Source: Bordetella parapertussis
GTDB lineage: Bacteria; Pseudomonadota; Gammaproteobacteria; Burkholderiales; Burkholderiaceae_C
Assembly (NCBI GenBank): GCA_945861305.1
Contig: CAMATW010000033.1
Coordinates: forward strand, 1 to 28,802
DNA length: 28,802 nucleotides
Direction: 5' to 3'
Shown: positions 19,569 to 28,802 of the stretch, in pieces
Layout: every line of letters starts with the position of its first letter
How positions within the stretch are numbered: position 1 is the stretch's first letter
Notes under the pieces: generated by a model
Seen by the model: the letters and a program-made list of their open reading frames with translations, nothing else
What the model was told of the DNA's origin: nothing
Database searches by the model: none
Made by a program: the position numbers and the translations under genes

Positions 19569-20546
19569 ATGAAATATCCGCGTGAGGTCTTGCTGGGTTC
19601 GCAAGCCGCAGCGAGGGTGTTGCCTGTTTGTGACCACTACAGTGGTGTGGAAGTTCGTATGCGCAAAAGCCTGCAGTTGCAGGCCGAGTTGCACCAAGAA
19701 TTTGGCGTTGGCGTCATGGACGTTACCCTCGATTGCGAAGATGGTGCGCCCGTGGGTGGCGAAAAGGACCACGCTGAGTTGGTGCTCAGCTTGGCTGCCA
19801 GCGCCTCCCCCGATGCCCGTGTGGCGGTTCGTGTACACCCCCTAGGTCATCATGCTTTTGAGCAAGACCTTGCTGTTTTGTTAGGACAAGGCAGTTCTCG
19901 GTGGTGTCACCTCATGTTGCCCAAGGTGGAGTCTGCCGCAGACATCCACGCAGCTGTTCAGGCCATCGATGCAGTTGGGGGAGAACATCTTCCTTTGCAT
20001 GCCCTGATTGAGTCGCCGCTGGCAGTACACAACGCTTTTGATATCGCTGCACACCCCCGCGTTCAATCCCTGAGTTTTGGGTTGATGGATTTTGTTTCTG
20101 CCCACGGTGGCGCAGTACCTGCCTCTGCGATGGGGGTAGAGGGACAGTTCAGCCATCCCTTGGTTGTGAAAGCAAAGCTGTCAATTGCCAGTGCTTGCCA
20201 TGCGCATGGCAAAACGCCCTCGCATTGTGTGGTGACAGAATTCAACGACACTCAAGCGCTGCAAATCGCTGCACTCCGCGCCGCCCAAGAATTTGGTTTC
20301 ACCCGCATGTGGAGCATTCACCCAAGCCAAGTACGTCCTATCTTGGCGGCTTTTTCGCCCTCAACTGTTGAGGTTGAACAAGCTGCTGATATTTTGCAAG
20401 CAGCCGTTAAAGCCGACTGGGCGCCCATACAAAAAGGTGGTCAGTTGCATGACCGCGCCAGTTACCGTTTTTTTTGGTCCGTGTTAGAAAGAGCACATGC
20501 GACAGGGCAAGCTTTGCCTGAGCATGCCTTGGTGTATTTCCAATAA
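19569..20546 (+). CDS. HpcH/HpaI aldolase / citrate lyase beta (CitE-like) family protein
   Basis: A 325-aa TIM-barrel protein of the CitE-like group. Recognisable segments are MRKSLQLQAELHQEF, DVTLDCEDGAPVGGEKDHAE (conserved acidic metal-binding region), VRVHPLGHHAFEQDL, LMLPKVESAADIHAAVQAID, LIESPLAVHNAFDIA with the metal-ligating glutamate, and WSIHPSQVRPI. Relatives cleave or form malyl-, methylmalyl- or citramalyl-CoA, but the substrate cannot be told from sequence. No citrate lyase alpha or gamma subunit is nearby, so it is not a classical citrate lyase. The ATG at 19569 gives the best N-terminus (MKYPREVLLG) with AAGGA upstream. It lies 19 bp after mdh and 19 bp before the next gene, so it is in one operon with mdh and acnB. 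Confidence 0.9.
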   Translation: MKYPREVLLGSQAAARVLPVCDHYSGVEVRMRKSLQLQAELHQEFGVGVMDVTLDCEDGAPVGGEKDHAELVLSLAASASPDARVAVRVHPLGHHAFEQDLAVLLGQGSSRWCHLMLPKVESAADIHAAVQAIDAVGGEHLPLHALIESPLAVHNAFDIAAHPRVQSLSFGLMDFVSAHGGAVPASAMGVEGQFSHPLVVKAKLSIASACHAHGKTPSHCVVTEFNDTQALQIAALRAAQEFGFTRMWSIHPSQVRPILAAFSPSTVEVEQAADILQAAVKADWAPIQKGGQLHDRASYRFFWSVLERAHATGQALPEHALVYFQ

Positions 20547-20565
20547 TGAACAAAAGGGGTGCGTC

Positions 20566-21003
20566 ATGAGAAAACTTTTGCCAATAACTGTCTACGTGGG
20601 TGTGACGATGTTTTTCCTGTCTGCACCGTTGGCCGCCCAAGAGGTAACCAAAGAGGTACTGTCGATTGCGGCCAAGGTGCACACGGGTGCACTTGTTTGT
20701 GAGGACCGGCAGATAGTCATGTTGTGGCCCGATAACGCCTTGCCTGGAAGGTTTATCTTGAAGATGAACAAACGCGTACACCGCATGACGCCGGTACCCA
20801 CGGCCTCGGGTGCGGTTCGTCTTGAAGATGAGAGAACCGGCGCTGTGTGGATTCAAACCATAGAAAAATCCATGTTGATGGATTCTGTGAGCTCGCAACG
20901 CTTGGCAGATGAATGCCAAAGCCCTGCGCAAAAAACCGCTGCCAAACGTATACCCGCTTCTGCTCGCCCCGATTTGCTAGAAGCCAATTCTAATAACCGT
21001 TGA
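20566..21003 (+). CDS. Exported MliC-like protein of unknown role
   Basis: A 145-aa protein with an N-terminal signal peptide ([20 protein letters not shown], cleavage probably after PLAA, residue 24). The mature part follows the pattern of MliC-type lysozyme inhibitors: Cys45 early, a central SGA (Ser81), Trp95 and Lys101 in [11 protein letters not shown], and a late Cys117 in DECQ that would pair with Cys45. In MliC proteins the SGxxY serine and a lysine contact lysozyme; here the tyrosine is replaced by leucine and there is no lipobox cysteine. The resemblance is a pattern match by eye, so lysozyme inhibition is only a possibility. AAAAGGGG 7 nt upstream is a strong ribosome binding site. 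It is 19 bp after the CitE-like gene and 16 bp before acnB. Confidence 0.75.
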   Translation: MRKLLPITVYVGVTMFFLSAPLAAQEVTKEVLSIAAKVHTGALVCEDRQIVMLWPDNALPGRFILKMNKRVHRMTPVPTASGAVRLEDERTGAVWIQTIEKSMLMDSVSSQRLADECQSPAQKTAAKRIPASARPDLLEANSNNR

Positions 21004-21019
21004 TTTTTTGGAGCTTGCA

Positions 21020-23599
21020 ATGTTGAAAACCTACCGTGACCATGTGGCCGAACGCGCTGCCTTGGGCATCCCTCCCTTGCCTTTGTCGTCCAAGCAAACT
21101 GGCGAACTCATTGAGTTGTTGAAAAACCCGCCCATGGGTGAAGAAGCCACGTTGGTCGACCTCATCACCCACCGCGTGCCCGCCGGTGTGGACGATGCTG
21201 CCAAAGTCAAGGCCAGCTATTTGGCGGCGGTAGCCCATGGCACTGAAAAATGCGCCTTGCTCAGCCCCGAAAAAGCCACTGAATTGCTGGGCACCATGCT
21301 GGGGGGCTTCAACCTCACGCCCTTGATCGACTTGCTCGACAACCAAGCCTGCGCAACGATTGCGGCCGAAGGTTTGAAGAAAACCCTGCTGATGTTTGAC
21401 CAATTTCACGACGTCAAAGAAAAGGCCGACAAAGGCAATGTGCTGGCCAAGGCGGTGGTGCAATCCTGGGCCGATGCCGAGTGGTTCACCAGTCGCCCCG
21501 AAGTGCCCCAAAGCATCACGCTGTCGGTGCTCAAAGTGACTGGCGAGACCAACACCGACGATTTGTCACCCGCTCCCGATGCGTGGAGCCGCCCTGACAT
21601 CCCTTTGCATGCCTTGGCCATGTTGAAGAACAAGCGCGACGGCATCACCCCTGAAGAAGATGGCAAGCGCGGCCCGATCAAATTCATCGAAGACCTGCGC
21701 GCCCGTGGCCATTTGGTGGCCTATGTGGGCGACGTGGTCGGGACGGGATCGAGTCGCAAATCGGCCACCAACAGCGTGCTGTGGTTCACCGGCGAAGACA
21801 TTCCCTTTGTGCCCAACAAGCGTTTTGGCGGTGTGTGTTTGGGCAGCAAAATTGCCCCGATTTTTTACAACACCATGGAAGACGCAGGTGCCTTGCCCAT
21901 CGAGTTGGATGTGAGCCAAATGAACATGGGCGACGTGGTTGAGTTGCGCCCCTATGAAGGCAAGGCATTCAAAGACGGCAAAGAAATTGCCAGCTTCACC
22001 GTGAAAAGCGATGTTTTGTTTGACGAGGTGCGTGCCGGTGGCCGCATTCCCTTGATCATTGGTCGCAGCCTGACCGCCAAAGCGCGTGAAGCCTTGGGTC
22101 TGCCACCATCGACCTTGTTCCGCTTGCCCGCCGTCCCCCAAAGCCACGGCAAAGGTTTCACGCTGGCGCAAAAAATGGTGGGCCGTGCCTGCGGTTTACC
22201 AGAAGGGACGGGCGTGTTGCCTGGCACCTATTGCGAGCCCCGCATGACCTCGGTGGGCTCACAAGACACCACCGGCCCCATGACCCGCGACGAGTTGAAA
22301 GACTTGGCGTGTTTGGGCTTTAGCTCCGATTTGGTGATGCAATCGTTTTGCCACACCGCGGCCTACCCCAAACCCGTTGACGTGAAGATGCACCATGAAT
22401 TGCCCGAGTTCATTAGCAACCGCGGCGGCATCAGCTTGAAGCCTGGCGACGGCATCATCCACTCGTGGCTCAACCGCATGCTGTTGCCCGACACGGTGGG
22501 CACCGGTGGCGACAGCCATACGCGGTTTCCGGTGGGTATCAGCTTCCCAGCAGGTTCGGGTTTGGTGGCCTTTGCCGCAGCCACCGGCGTGATGCCATTG
22601 GACATGCCTGAGAGCATCTTGGTGCGCTTCAAAGGCCAAATGCAACCCGGCGTGACCCTGCGTGATTTGGTGCATGCCATTCCCCTGTACGCCATCAAAA
22701 AAGGGCTGCTCACCGTCGAGAAAAAGGGCAAGAAAAATATTTTTTCTGGCCGTATTTTGGAAATCGAAGGCCTACCCGATTTAAAGGTGGAACAAGCCTT
22801 TGAGTTGTCCGATGCTTCTGCCGAGCGCAGCGCCGCCGGTTGTACCGTGCACCTGAACAAAGAGCCAGTGATCGAGTACCTCAACAGCAATATCGTGCTG
22901 TTGAAGAACATGATCGCCCAGGGCTATGCAGACGCTCGCACCATTAGCCGCCGCATCCTAGCCATGGAGGCTTGGTTGGCGAATCCGCAGCTTTTGCAAG
23001 CTGACAAAGACGCCGAGTACACCGAGGTGATCGAGATCGATTTGAGAGAGATCAAAGAACCCATCGTGTGCTGCCCCAACGACCCCGATGACGCCAAAAC
23101 CTTGAGTGATGTGGCTGGCGCCAAGATCGACGAGGTGTTCATTGGTTCATGCATGACCAACATCGGTCACTTTCGCGCCGCGTCCAAATTGTTAGAAGGC
23201 AAGCGCGATATACCGGTGAAATTGTGGATGGCGCCACCCACCAAAATGGACGCGCAGCAACTCACCGAAGAAGGCCATTACGGCGTGTTTGGCAATGCCG
23301 GTGCGCGCATGGAGATGCCCGGTTGCAGTCTGTGCATGGGCAACCAAGCACAGGTGAAAGAGGGCGCGACTGTGATGTCCACCAGCACCCGCAACTTCCC
23401 CAACCGCTTAGGCAAAAACGCCAATGTGTATTTGGGCTCGGCCGAGTTGTCAGCCATTTGCTCCAAGCTTGGTCGCATCCCAACCCAAGCCGAGTACTTG
23501 GCTGACATGGGCGTGATCAATGCCGATGGCAGCAAGATTTACAAGTACTTGAATTTCGATCAAATTGAAGAGTACGTGGAAACAGCCAAGGGCTTATAA
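21020..23599 (+). CDS. acnB: Bifunctional aconitate hydratase 2 / 2-methylisocitrate dehydratase
   Basis: The 859-aa AcnB isomerises citrate and isocitrate. Domain order is that of AcnB: N-terminal HEAT-like domain (about 1-160), swivelling domain (about 165-380, with [17 protein letters not shown]), then the [4Fe-4S] catalytic domains. Cluster cysteines are Cys711 ([14 protein letters not shown]) and Cys769/Cys772 ([10 protein letters not shown]), close to E. coli AcnB 710/769/772. The [20 protein letters not shown] segment is intact. The ATG at 21020 follows GGAG by 6 nt; a TTG at 21008 lies within that ribosome binding site and is rejected. The last gene of the mdh unit; its 3' end overlaps the convergent trhP by 6 bp. 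Confidence 0.98.
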   Translation: MLKTYRDHVAERAALGIPPLPLSSKQTGELIELLKNPPMGEEATLVDLITHRVPAGVDDAAKVKASYLAAVAHGTEKCALLSPEKATELLGTMLGGFNLTPLIDLLDNQACATIAAEGLKKTLLMFDQFHDVKEKADKGNVLAKAVVQSWADAEWFTSRPEVPQSITLSVLKVTGETNTDDLSPAPDAWSRPDIPLHALAMLKNKRDGITPEEDGKRGPIKFIEDLRARGHLVAYVGDVVGTGSSRKSATNSVLWFTGEDIPFVPNKRFGGVCLGSKIAPIFYNTMEDAGALPIELDVSQMNMGDVVELRPYEGKAFKDGKEIASFTVKSDVLFDEVRAGGRIPLIIGRSLTAKAREALGLPPSTLFRLPAVPQSHGKGFTLAQKMVGRACGLPEGTGVLPGTYCEPRMTSVGSQDTTGPMTRDELKDLACLGFSSDLVMQSFCHTAAYPKPVDVKMHHELPEFISNRGGISLKPGDGIIHSWLNRMLLPDTVGTGGDSHTRFPVGISFPAGSGLVAFAAATGVMPLDMPESILVRFKGQMQPGVTLRDLVHAIPLYAIKKGLLTVEKKGKKNIFSGRILEIEGLPDLKVEQAFELSDASAERSAAGCTVHLNKEPVIEYLNSNIVLLKNMIAQGYADARTISRRILAMEAWLANPQLLQADKDAEYTEVIEIDLREIKEPIVCCPNDPDDAKTLSDVAGAKIDEVFIGSCMTNIGHFRAASKLLEGKRDIPVKLWMAPPTKMDAQQLTEEGHYGVFGNAGARMEMPGCSLCMGNQAQVKEGATVMSTSTRNFPNRLGKNANVYLGSAELSAICSKLGRIPTQAEYLADMGVINADGSKIYKYLNFDQIEEYVETAKGL

Positions 23600-24961
23600 A
23601 AGCCGCGCTAACAAACCACCGTCAGCCGGACCGTCCATAGGTATCCACACATGGGTGGGACTTCCAGCAGCCACCTCAATGGACGCCCCGTTTTTATCTT
23701 TCATCTGTTCCAACTTGACGGTGCGGTTGCCACTGGGATGGATGATTTCAATCATGTCGCCCACAGAAAATTTATTCTTGGTTTCTACCTCGGCCCAGCC
23801 GTCGGCTACAGCACGCACTTCACCGACAAACTGGCTGCGGTGACCCACTGAGTGTCCAGTTTCGTAGTTTTGGTAATCGTTGGCAGGACGGCGGTCCAGC
23901 AGACCAGCGGTGTAGCCACGGTTGGCTAAACCATCGAGTTCGGTGATGAGTTCAGGGTTGAAAGGTCTGCCTGCCACCGCGTCGTCAATCGCACGGCGGT
24001 ACACCTGTGCGGTGCGGCTGACGTAATACAAGCTCTTGGTGCGTCCTTCTACCTTGAGGGAGTCCACGCCAATCTTGGCGAGTCGCTCGACATACTCCAC
24101 AGCACGCAAATCTTTGCTGTTCATGATGTAAGTGCCGTGCTCGTCTTCCATGATGGGCATAAGTTGACCAGGGCGACCCTTGTCTTCCAATAAATAGATG
24201 TTGTCCGCAGCAGGGTGACGAACGCCGTCGCCACAAGACGAAAAGCTTTGTTCGGCTTCTTGTTGCGATTTGGCAAAGTCGAAGTCGGCTTCCATTGGTA
24301 TGGCCATGGCTTCGCCCGTGTTGGGATTGGTGGTGCTGGCTTGGGTGCTGTAGCCCCAACGACAGGCATTGGTACAAGTGCCTTGGTTGGGGTCGCGCCG
24401 GTTGAAGTAGCCCGACAGCAAACAGCGCCCAGAGTAAGCAATGCACAAAGCGCCATGGACAAAAACTTCTAATTCCATTTCGGGACACTCTTGGCGGATC
24501 TTTTCAATTTCATCCAAGCTGAGTTCGCGAGACAAGATGATGCGAGTGACGCCCACCTTTTGCCAAAACTTCACCGCCGCCCAGTTCACCGTGTTGGCTT
24601 GCACCGACAAATGAATGGGTACCTCGGGCCACTTTTCGCGCACCATCATGATGAGGCCGGGGTCGGCCATGATGATGCCATCGGGCTTCATCGCAATCAC
24701 GGGTTCGATGTCGCGCATATAGGTGCGCACCTTGTCGTTGTGCGGAAGCAAGTTGCTGGTGACAAAAAATTTTTTTCCTCGCTGGTGAGCTTCAGCGATG
24801 CCAATGCCAATTTGTTCTAAGCGAAACTCATTGTTACGTGCGCGCAGCGAGTAGCGCGGTTGACCTGCGTAGACTGCATCCGCACCAAAGTCATAGGCGG
24901 CACGCATTTTGTCCAGTGAACCAGCTGGCAATAGAAGTTCGGGGGCTTTGAGTAGGGTCAT
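23594..24961 (-). CDS. trhP: Peptidase U32-family tRNA 5-hydroxyuridine synthesis protein
   Basis: A 455-aa protein (E. coli YegQ/TrhP is about the same length) needed with prephenate for the hydroxylation of uridine 34 in certain tRNAs. It opens with [20 protein letters not shown] and [20 protein letters not shown]. It has the U32 signature region with four cysteines ([20 protein letters not shown] through [11 protein letters not shown]) expected to bind an iron-sulfur cluster. The C-terminal segment [15 protein letters not shown] is typical of the longer TrhP form. Despite the family name no protease activity is expected. It lies 10 bp downstream of guaC on the same strand and overlaps the convergent acnB 3' end by 6 bp. 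Confidence 0.92.
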   Translation of the reverse strand: MTLLKAPELLLPAGSLDKMRAAYDFGADAVYAGQPRYSLRARNNEFRLEQIGIGIAEAHQRGKKFFVTSNLLPHNDKVRTYMRDIEPVIAMKPDGIIMADPGLIMMVREKWPEVPIHLSVQANTVNWAAVKFWQKVGVTRIILSRELSLDEIEKIRQECPEMELEVFVHGALCIAYSGRCLLSGYFNRRDPNQGTCTNACRWGYSTQASTTNPNTGEAMAIPMEADFDFAKSQQEAEQSFSSCGDGVRHPAADNIYLLEDKGRPGQLMPIMEDEHGTYIMNSKDLRAVEYVERLAKIGVDSLKVEGRTKSLYYVSRTAQVYRRAIDDAVAGRPFNPELITELDGLANRGYTAGLLDRRPANDYQNYETGHSVGHRSQFVGEVRAVADGWAEVETKNKFSVGDMIEIIHPSGNRTVKLEQMKDKNGASIEVAAGSPTHVWIPMDGPADGGLLARLL

Positions 24962-24971
24962 GGCATTGAGC

Positions 24972-25949
24972 TTACATCAGCAGGTGTTCGCCGTCATTGG
25001 CACCACCCAAAATCACATAGTTCACTTTGCGGATATCCAGTAATTTGGTTCCACCCGCGTAGGAAATCGAGCTTTGCAAGTCTTCTTGCATTTCGCGCAT
25101 GGTGTCTTGCAGTTGGCCCTTGATGGGCTCCAAGATGCGTTTGCCTTCCACGTGCTTGTACTCGCCTTTGTTGAAGTCTGAGGCGGAGCCGTAATATTCT
25201 TTGTACAGCTTGCCATCAACTTCCACCGTTTGCCCAGGGCTTTCTTCATGACCCGCAAGCATGGAGCCGATCATCACCATGGACGCACCAAAACGTATGC
25301 TTTTGGCAATGTCGCCGTGTTCGCGAATGCCCCCATCGGCAATGATGGGCTTGGTGGCGACCCGCGCACACCACTTGAGCGCTGACAACTGCCAACCACC
25401 GGTACCAAAACCTGTTTTGAGTTTGGTGATGCAAACCTTGCCAGGCCCAATACCCACCTTGGTGGCATCTGCTCCCCAGTTTTCTAAGTCGATGATGGCC
25501 TCTGGCGTGCCCACATTACCTGCGATCACAAAAGCCGAAGGCATTTTTTCTTTGAGGTTCGCAATCATGCGATGCACATTGTCGGAGTGTCCATGCGCGA
25601 TATCAATGGTGATGAAATCGGGTACCAAGCCCAGCGCCAACAACTGCGCCACGGTGTCGTAATCAGATTGTTTGACGCCAAGAGAGATTGAGGCAAACAT
25701 GTTCTTAGCTTTGCAATCTTTCACAAACTGCACATTGTCCAAATCGAAACGGTGCATCACATAAAAGTAGCCGTTGTTGGCCAACCATTCGCAAATGCTT
25801 TCGTTCACCACAGTTTTCATGTTTGCAGGTACCACAGGCAAGCGAAAACTGTGTTGACCTAAAGTGACTGAGGTGTCGCATTCCGAGCGGCTTTGCACAC
25901 GGCATTTGCGGGGCAGCAAAAGAATATTGTCGTAATCAAAAATTTCCAC
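24972..25949 (-). CDS. guaC: GMP reductase (Firmicutes-like GuaC type)
   Basis: Reductively deaminates GMP to IMP with NADPH, in purine salvage. The 325-aa protein is an IMPDH/GMPR-family TIM barrel with the catalytic cysteine at residue 173 in [11 protein letters not shown]. It also has [45 protein letters not shown] and the C-terminal [15 protein letters not shown]. The N-terminus [20 protein letters not shown] and the length resemble the Bacillus/Staphylococcus enzyme and differ from the 347-aa E. coli GuaC. Start is GTG at 25949 with GGAG 8 nt upstream; upstream in-frame residues show no family match. It shares a 140-bp divergent gap with uvrD and is followed by trhP. Confidence 0.94.
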   Translation of the reverse strand: MEIFDYDNILLLPRKCRVQSRSECDTSVTLGQHSFRLPVVPANMKTVVNESICEWLANNGYFYVMHRFDLDNVQFVKDCKAKNMFASISLGVKQSDYDTVAQLLALGLVPDFITIDIAHGHSDNVHRMIANLKEKMPSAFVIAGNVGTPEAIIDLENWGADATKVGIGPGKVCITKLKTGFGTGGWQLSALKWCARVATKPIIADGGIREHGDIAKSIRFGASMVMIGSMLAGHEESPGQTVEVDGKLYKEYYGSASDFNKGEYKHVEGKRILEPIKGQLQDTMREMQEDLQSSISYAGGTKLLDIRKVNYVILGGANDGEHLLM

Positions 25950-26014
25950 GTTCCAAGCTCCAAAATATGACAGGATTGAGCGCTTGGGGCTTGGTCGGTA
26001 TAGCTGATGAACTA

Positions 26015-26042
26015 ACCGAGCTGCAAGATTCTTGGGCTCGGT
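26015..26042. other. Nested inverted repeat in the guaC-uvrD gap
   Basis: ACCGAGC (26015-26021) and GCTCGGT (26036-26042) form a perfect 7-bp stem. Inside it CAAG and CTTG pair across a 3-nt loop. No U-tract follows on either strand, so it is not an ordinary terminator. Its position between two divergent starts suggests an operator or a guaC leader structure; function unknown. Confidence 0.45.
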
Positions 26043-26077
26043 GATTGATTCTACGCAGAATACAAACACGGCCTGCC

Positions 26078-26090
26078 TACAATCTAGCCA
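26078..26090 (+). promoter_or_regulatory. -10 box positioned for a leaderless uvrD mRNA
   Basis: TACAAT (26078-26083; five of six matches to TATAAT) is followed by six nucleotides and then the uvrD ATG at 26090, so transcription would start at or next to the A of the start codon. No Shine-Dalgarno sequence precedes the ATG and no good -35 is visible at 16-18 bp. Confidence 0.4.
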
Positions 26091-28477
26091 TGCTTTCATC
26101 TGACACTTCTCCCGCCGTTGTTGCGCACTCTCTGCAAAGTCCTTTGCTGCAGGGTTTGAATGATGAGCAATTGGCAGCTGTCACCTTGCCTGCCGAGCAC
26201 GCACTCATCCTCGCAGGCGCTGGGTCTGGCAAAACCCGCGTACTGACCACCCGCATTGCTTGGTTGCTGCAAACCCGCCAAGCCAGTGCGGGCAGTTTGA
26301 TGGCGGTCACCTTCACCAACAAAGCGGCCAAAGAAATGCTGACCCGTTTGGGAGCCATGTTGCCTGTCAATGTAAGAGGCATGTGGATTGGCACCTTTCA
26401 TGGCTTGTGTAACCGTTTTCTTCGGGCCCATTGGAAGATGGCCAACTTACCCCAGTCGTTTCAAATTTTGGACACCCAAGACCAGTTGTCTGCGGTTAAA
26501 CGTTTGGTCAAGCAGCACAACGTTGATGACGAACGCTTTCCGCCTAAGCAGTTGCAGTGGTTTATTGCGGGTTGCAAAGAAGAAGGCCAGCGTCCCAAAG
26601 ACGTGCCAGTGCGTGATGCTGAGACGCGCCAAAAGTTGGAAATCTACCAACTTTACGAAGACCAGTGTCAGCGCGAGGGGGTGGTGGACTTTGGCGAGCT
26701 GATGTTGCGCAGTTACGAACTCTTGCGCGACAACGATGCATTGCGCGAGCACTACCAACAGCGCTTCACGCATATATTGATTGATGAGTTTCAAGACACC
26801 AACCGTCTTCAATACGCTTGGATCAAGTTGCTCAGCGGTCCGCGCAGCTCGGTGTTGGCCGTGGGTGATGACGATCAAAGCATTTATGCTTTTCGCGGTG
26901 CGCGGGTGGGCAATATGGCTGACTTTGTGCGCGAGTACGCGGTCCAGCACCAAATCAAGCTGGAACAAAACTACCGCAGCCACAGCCATATCTTGGACAC
27001 AGCCAACGAACTGATCAAGCACAACAAAACCCGTTTGGGTAAAAACTTGCACACCACTCAGGGGGCGGGTGAGCCAGTTAGGGTGATGGAGTCCACGGGC
27101 GACTTGGCTGAGGCGCATTGGATGGTTGAGGAAATCAAGCAACTCTTACGCGATGGTCGTGACGGCGATGGCAGCAAAGGGGTTGCCACCCGAAACGAGG
27201 TGGCCGTGCTTTACCGCAGCAATGCCCAAAGTCGGGTCATTGAGACGGCGCTTTTCAATGCTGCCATGCCTTACCGCGTTTATGGCGGCTTGCGGTTTTT
27301 TGAGCGTGCCGAGATCAAACATGCCTTGGCGTATTTGCGCTTGCTAGAGAACCCACGCGACGACACCAGTTTTCTTCGTGTCGTCAATTTCCCGCCGCGT
27401 GGCATAGGTGCTCGCAGTATCGAGCAGTTACAAGATGCTGCACGCGCCAGTGGTTGCGCTTTGCATGACGCGGTCAGCACCATCGCTGGCAAAGCCGGTG
27501 CCAATTTGTCAGCATTTGTCGCCAAGATCGATGTGCTGCGCGAACAAACGCTGGGGCAAACTTTGCGCCAAATCATCGAGTTGGTGTTAGACCACAGCAA
27601 GTTGATAGAGCATTACCAAGCCGAGCGAGAAGGTGCTGACAGGGTGGAGAACTTGCAAGAGTTGGTGAACGCGGCTGAAAGTTTTGTTACCCAAGAGGGG
27701 TTTGGCAAGGACGCAGTGGCGCTGCCAGTAGACGAAGCCATGCAAAGCCAAGCCGATTTTGCGGCAGCGCAAGCCGTACGCGGTGAGGCCAGTACCCCCA
27801 ACGAAGAGACTGGCGAAACCTTGTCGCCTTTGGTGGCGTTTTTGACCCACGCTGCCTTGGAGTCGGGCGATAACCAAGCCCAAGCGGGCCAAGACGCGGT
27901 GCAGTTGATGACGGTTCACGCAGCCAAGGGTTTGGAGTTCGATTGCGTTTTCATCACGGGCTTGGAAGAAGGCTTGTTCCCCCATGAAAACGCCATGAGC
28001 GACTTTGAAGGCTTGGAAGAAGAGCGCCGCCTCATGTATGTGGCTATCACCCGTGCACGCAAGCGGCTTTACCTCAGCCACTCGCAAACACGCATGCTGC
28101 ATGGCCAAACGCGCTACAACATCAAAAGCCGTTTCTTTGAAGAAATGCCTGAGCACACGCTGAAATGGTTGACACCCCAAACAGGTTTAGCGCCTGCGAT
28201 GTGGGGTTCAAGGCCAGCAGGTTTTGGGCATGCTGACAACAACCGTGCGGGTTATTACACCCAAACACCGCCCACCATTCCACAGCGCGCAGCTGCACAG
28301 GCCAGTGGTCCCAATGCGTGGGTGCGTGCTGGGTTGCAAGTGTTCCATACCAAGTTTGGCGAGGGTGCTGTGGTCTCCGTCGAAGGTCTGGGAGAGGATG
28401 CGCGTGCACAGGTGAAATTTGCACGCCACGGCGTGAAGTGGTTGGCCCTGTCGGTGGCCAAATTGACGCAGGTTTAG
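26090..28477 (+). CDS. uvrD: UvrD-type superfamily 1A DNA helicase
   Basis: A 795-aa 3'-5' DNA helicase of nucleotide excision and mismatch repair. Motifs in order: Q-motif [12 protein letters not shown]; Walker A GAGSGKT at 43-49; [11 protein letters not shown] (Ia); DEFQDTN (II); [14 protein letters not shown] (III); LEQNYRSH (IV); [20 protein letters not shown] (V); [17 protein letters not shown] (VI). The C-terminus ([20 protein letters not shown] onward) is the Tudor-like RNA-polymerase-contacting domain typical of UvrD/PcrA and argues against Rep. A linker of about 60 residues rich in A/E/Q before motif V is probably a lineage-specific insertion. The start at 26090 gives [10 protein letters not shown]; an upstream TTG would extend the protein without family support. 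Divergent from guaC; the stop overlaps the convergent downstream gene. Confidence 0.96.
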   Translation: MLSSDTSPAVVAHSLQSPLLQGLNDEQLAAVTLPAEHALILAGAGSGKTRVLTTRIAWLLQTRQASAGSLMAVTFTNKAAKEMLTRLGAMLPVNVRGMWIGTFHGLCNRFLRAHWKMANLPQSFQILDTQDQLSAVKRLVKQHNVDDERFPPKQLQWFIAGCKEEGQRPKDVPVRDAETRQKLEIYQLYEDQCQREGVVDFGELMLRSYELLRDNDALREHYQQRFTHILIDEFQDTNRLQYAWIKLLSGPRSSVLAVGDDDQSIYAFRGARVGNMADFVREYAVQHQIKLEQNYRSHSHILDTANELIKHNKTRLGKNLHTTQGAGEPVRVMESTGDLAEAHWMVEEIKQLLRDGRDGDGSKGVATRNEVAVLYRSNAQSRVIETALFNAAMPYRVYGGLRFFERAEIKHALAYLRLLENPRDDTSFLRVVNFPPRGIGARSIEQLQDAARASGCALHDAVSTIAGKAGANLSAFVAKIDVLREQTLGQTLRQIIELVLDHSKLIEHYQAEREGADRVENLQELVNAAESFVTQEGFGKDAVALPVDEAMQSQADFAAAQAVRGEASTPNEETGETLSPLVAFLTHAALESGDNQAQAGQDAVQLMTVHAAKGLEFDCVFITGLEEGLFPHENAMSDFEGLEEERRLMYVAITRARKRLYLSHSQTRMLHGQTRYNIKSRFFEEMPEHTLKWLTPQTGLAPAMWGSRPAGFGHADNNRAGYYTQTPPTIPQRAAAQASGPNAWVRAGLQVFHTKFGEGAVVSVEGLGEDARAQVKFARHGVKWLALSVAKLTQV

Positions 28478-28802
28478 GCCAGTACCGGTTCGCTGGTAAA
28501 GCAGTCTCTGAAACTGAAATAGCAAGACGTGAAAAACATCGCCGACATCATCAACATGGCGGGTAATAACAGCATCAAAGTGAGTTGACCATCGTCCGTC
28601 AGCATGCTGATGACGCTTAAAAGCAGACTGGTGATGACAAAAATCAAGCCCCAAGTCAAACCAAACAGCGTAAAAGCACGCCAGTTGCTAATGCATGCCA
28701 CGATGCTAAAAAACAGGCTTTTCGCCACAGGTTGTTTATGCCAATGAATAAGTGCTGGGGCGTGCCAAAACAAAGCCGACAGCGGCAAATACAACACCAG
28801 TG
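28474..28802 (-). CDS. BPSS1780-like membrane protein, C-terminal part (runs off right edge)
   Basis: The minus-strand frame is open from the right window edge to the stop at 28474-28476, giving 108 visible residues. The segment HWHKQPVAKSLFFSIVACIS followed by NWRAFTLFG resembles the repeated motif of the BPSS1780 family of betaproteobacterial inner-membrane proteins. Two transmembrane helices follow (FGLTWGLIFVITSLLLSVIS and LTLMLLLPAMLMMSAMFF). A GTG at 28797 is unlikely to be the start because the family is usually much longer. Role unknown. Its stop codon overlaps the convergent uvrD stop by 4 bp. Confidence 0.65.
   Translation of the reverse strand, partial: LVLYLPLSALFWHAPALIHWHKQPVAKSLFFSIVACISNWRAFTLFGLTWGLIFVITSLLLSVISMLTDDGQLTLMLLLPAMLMMSAMFFTSCYFSFRDCFTSEPVLA

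Noticed and set aside
25950..26099. N-terminal extension of the guaC frame
   Set aside because: The extension crosses the divergent gap and into uvrD; the GTG at 25949 has GGAG at good spacing and gives the normal length.

Overview
The window is a dense, mostly housekeeping stretch of a betaproteobacterial chromosome, most likely from the Burkholderiales (Comamonadaceae-like: Limnohabitans/Rhodoferax/Acidovorax relatives). This rests on protein signatures and on gene order (leuC-leuD-leuB-asd-fimV-truA-trpF-trpB next to gltA-sdhE-sdhBADC-gntR-mdh-acnB), not on a database search. Intergenic gaps never exceed about 150 bp. I saw no tRNA, rRNA, CRISPR array, insertion sequence or phage gene.

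Layout. (1) 1-8765, minus strand: amino-acid and tRNA-modification block leuC-leuD-leuB-SDR-asd-fimV-truA-trpF-trpB (trpB runs off the left edge). Several junctions are 4-bp ATGA overlaps, so much of it is translationally coupled. An extra short-chain dehydrogenase sits between leuB and asd. (2) 8863-12537: nucleotide-sugar block for surface polysaccharide, rfbA-rfbC-ugd on plus and galU converging on minus. It makes dTDP-sugar intermediates, UDP-glucose and UDP-glucuronate; rfbB and rfbD are not here. (3) 12592-17530, minus: gltA-sdhE-sdhB-sdhA-sdhD-sdhC, i.e. citrate synthase and succinate dehydrogenase with its flavinylation factor. (4) 17658-18431, minus: a GntR/UTRA regulator, divergent from (5) 18563-23599, plus: mdh, a CitE-like HpcH/HpaI-family protein, a small exported MliC-like protein, and acnB. 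(6) 23594-25949, minus: trhP (tRNA U34 hydroxylation) and guaC (GMP reductase). (7) 26090-28477, plus: uvrD-type helicase. (8) 28474 to the right edge, minus: C-terminal part of a BPSS1780-like membrane protein.

Functionally the centre is a TCA-cycle locus (citrate synthase, aconitase, succinate dehydrogenase, malate dehydrogenase) split into two divergent units around one GntR regulator. An inverted repeat in the gntR-mdh gap, overlapping a plausible mdh -35, is a good operator candidate. The least explained pieces are the CitE-like and MliC-like genes cotranscribed between mdh and acnB, the coupled SDR behind leuB, and a guaC resembling the Firmicutes-type enzyme. I found no convincing wholly new system; the mdh-acnB operon and its shared regulatory gap are the best places to look.
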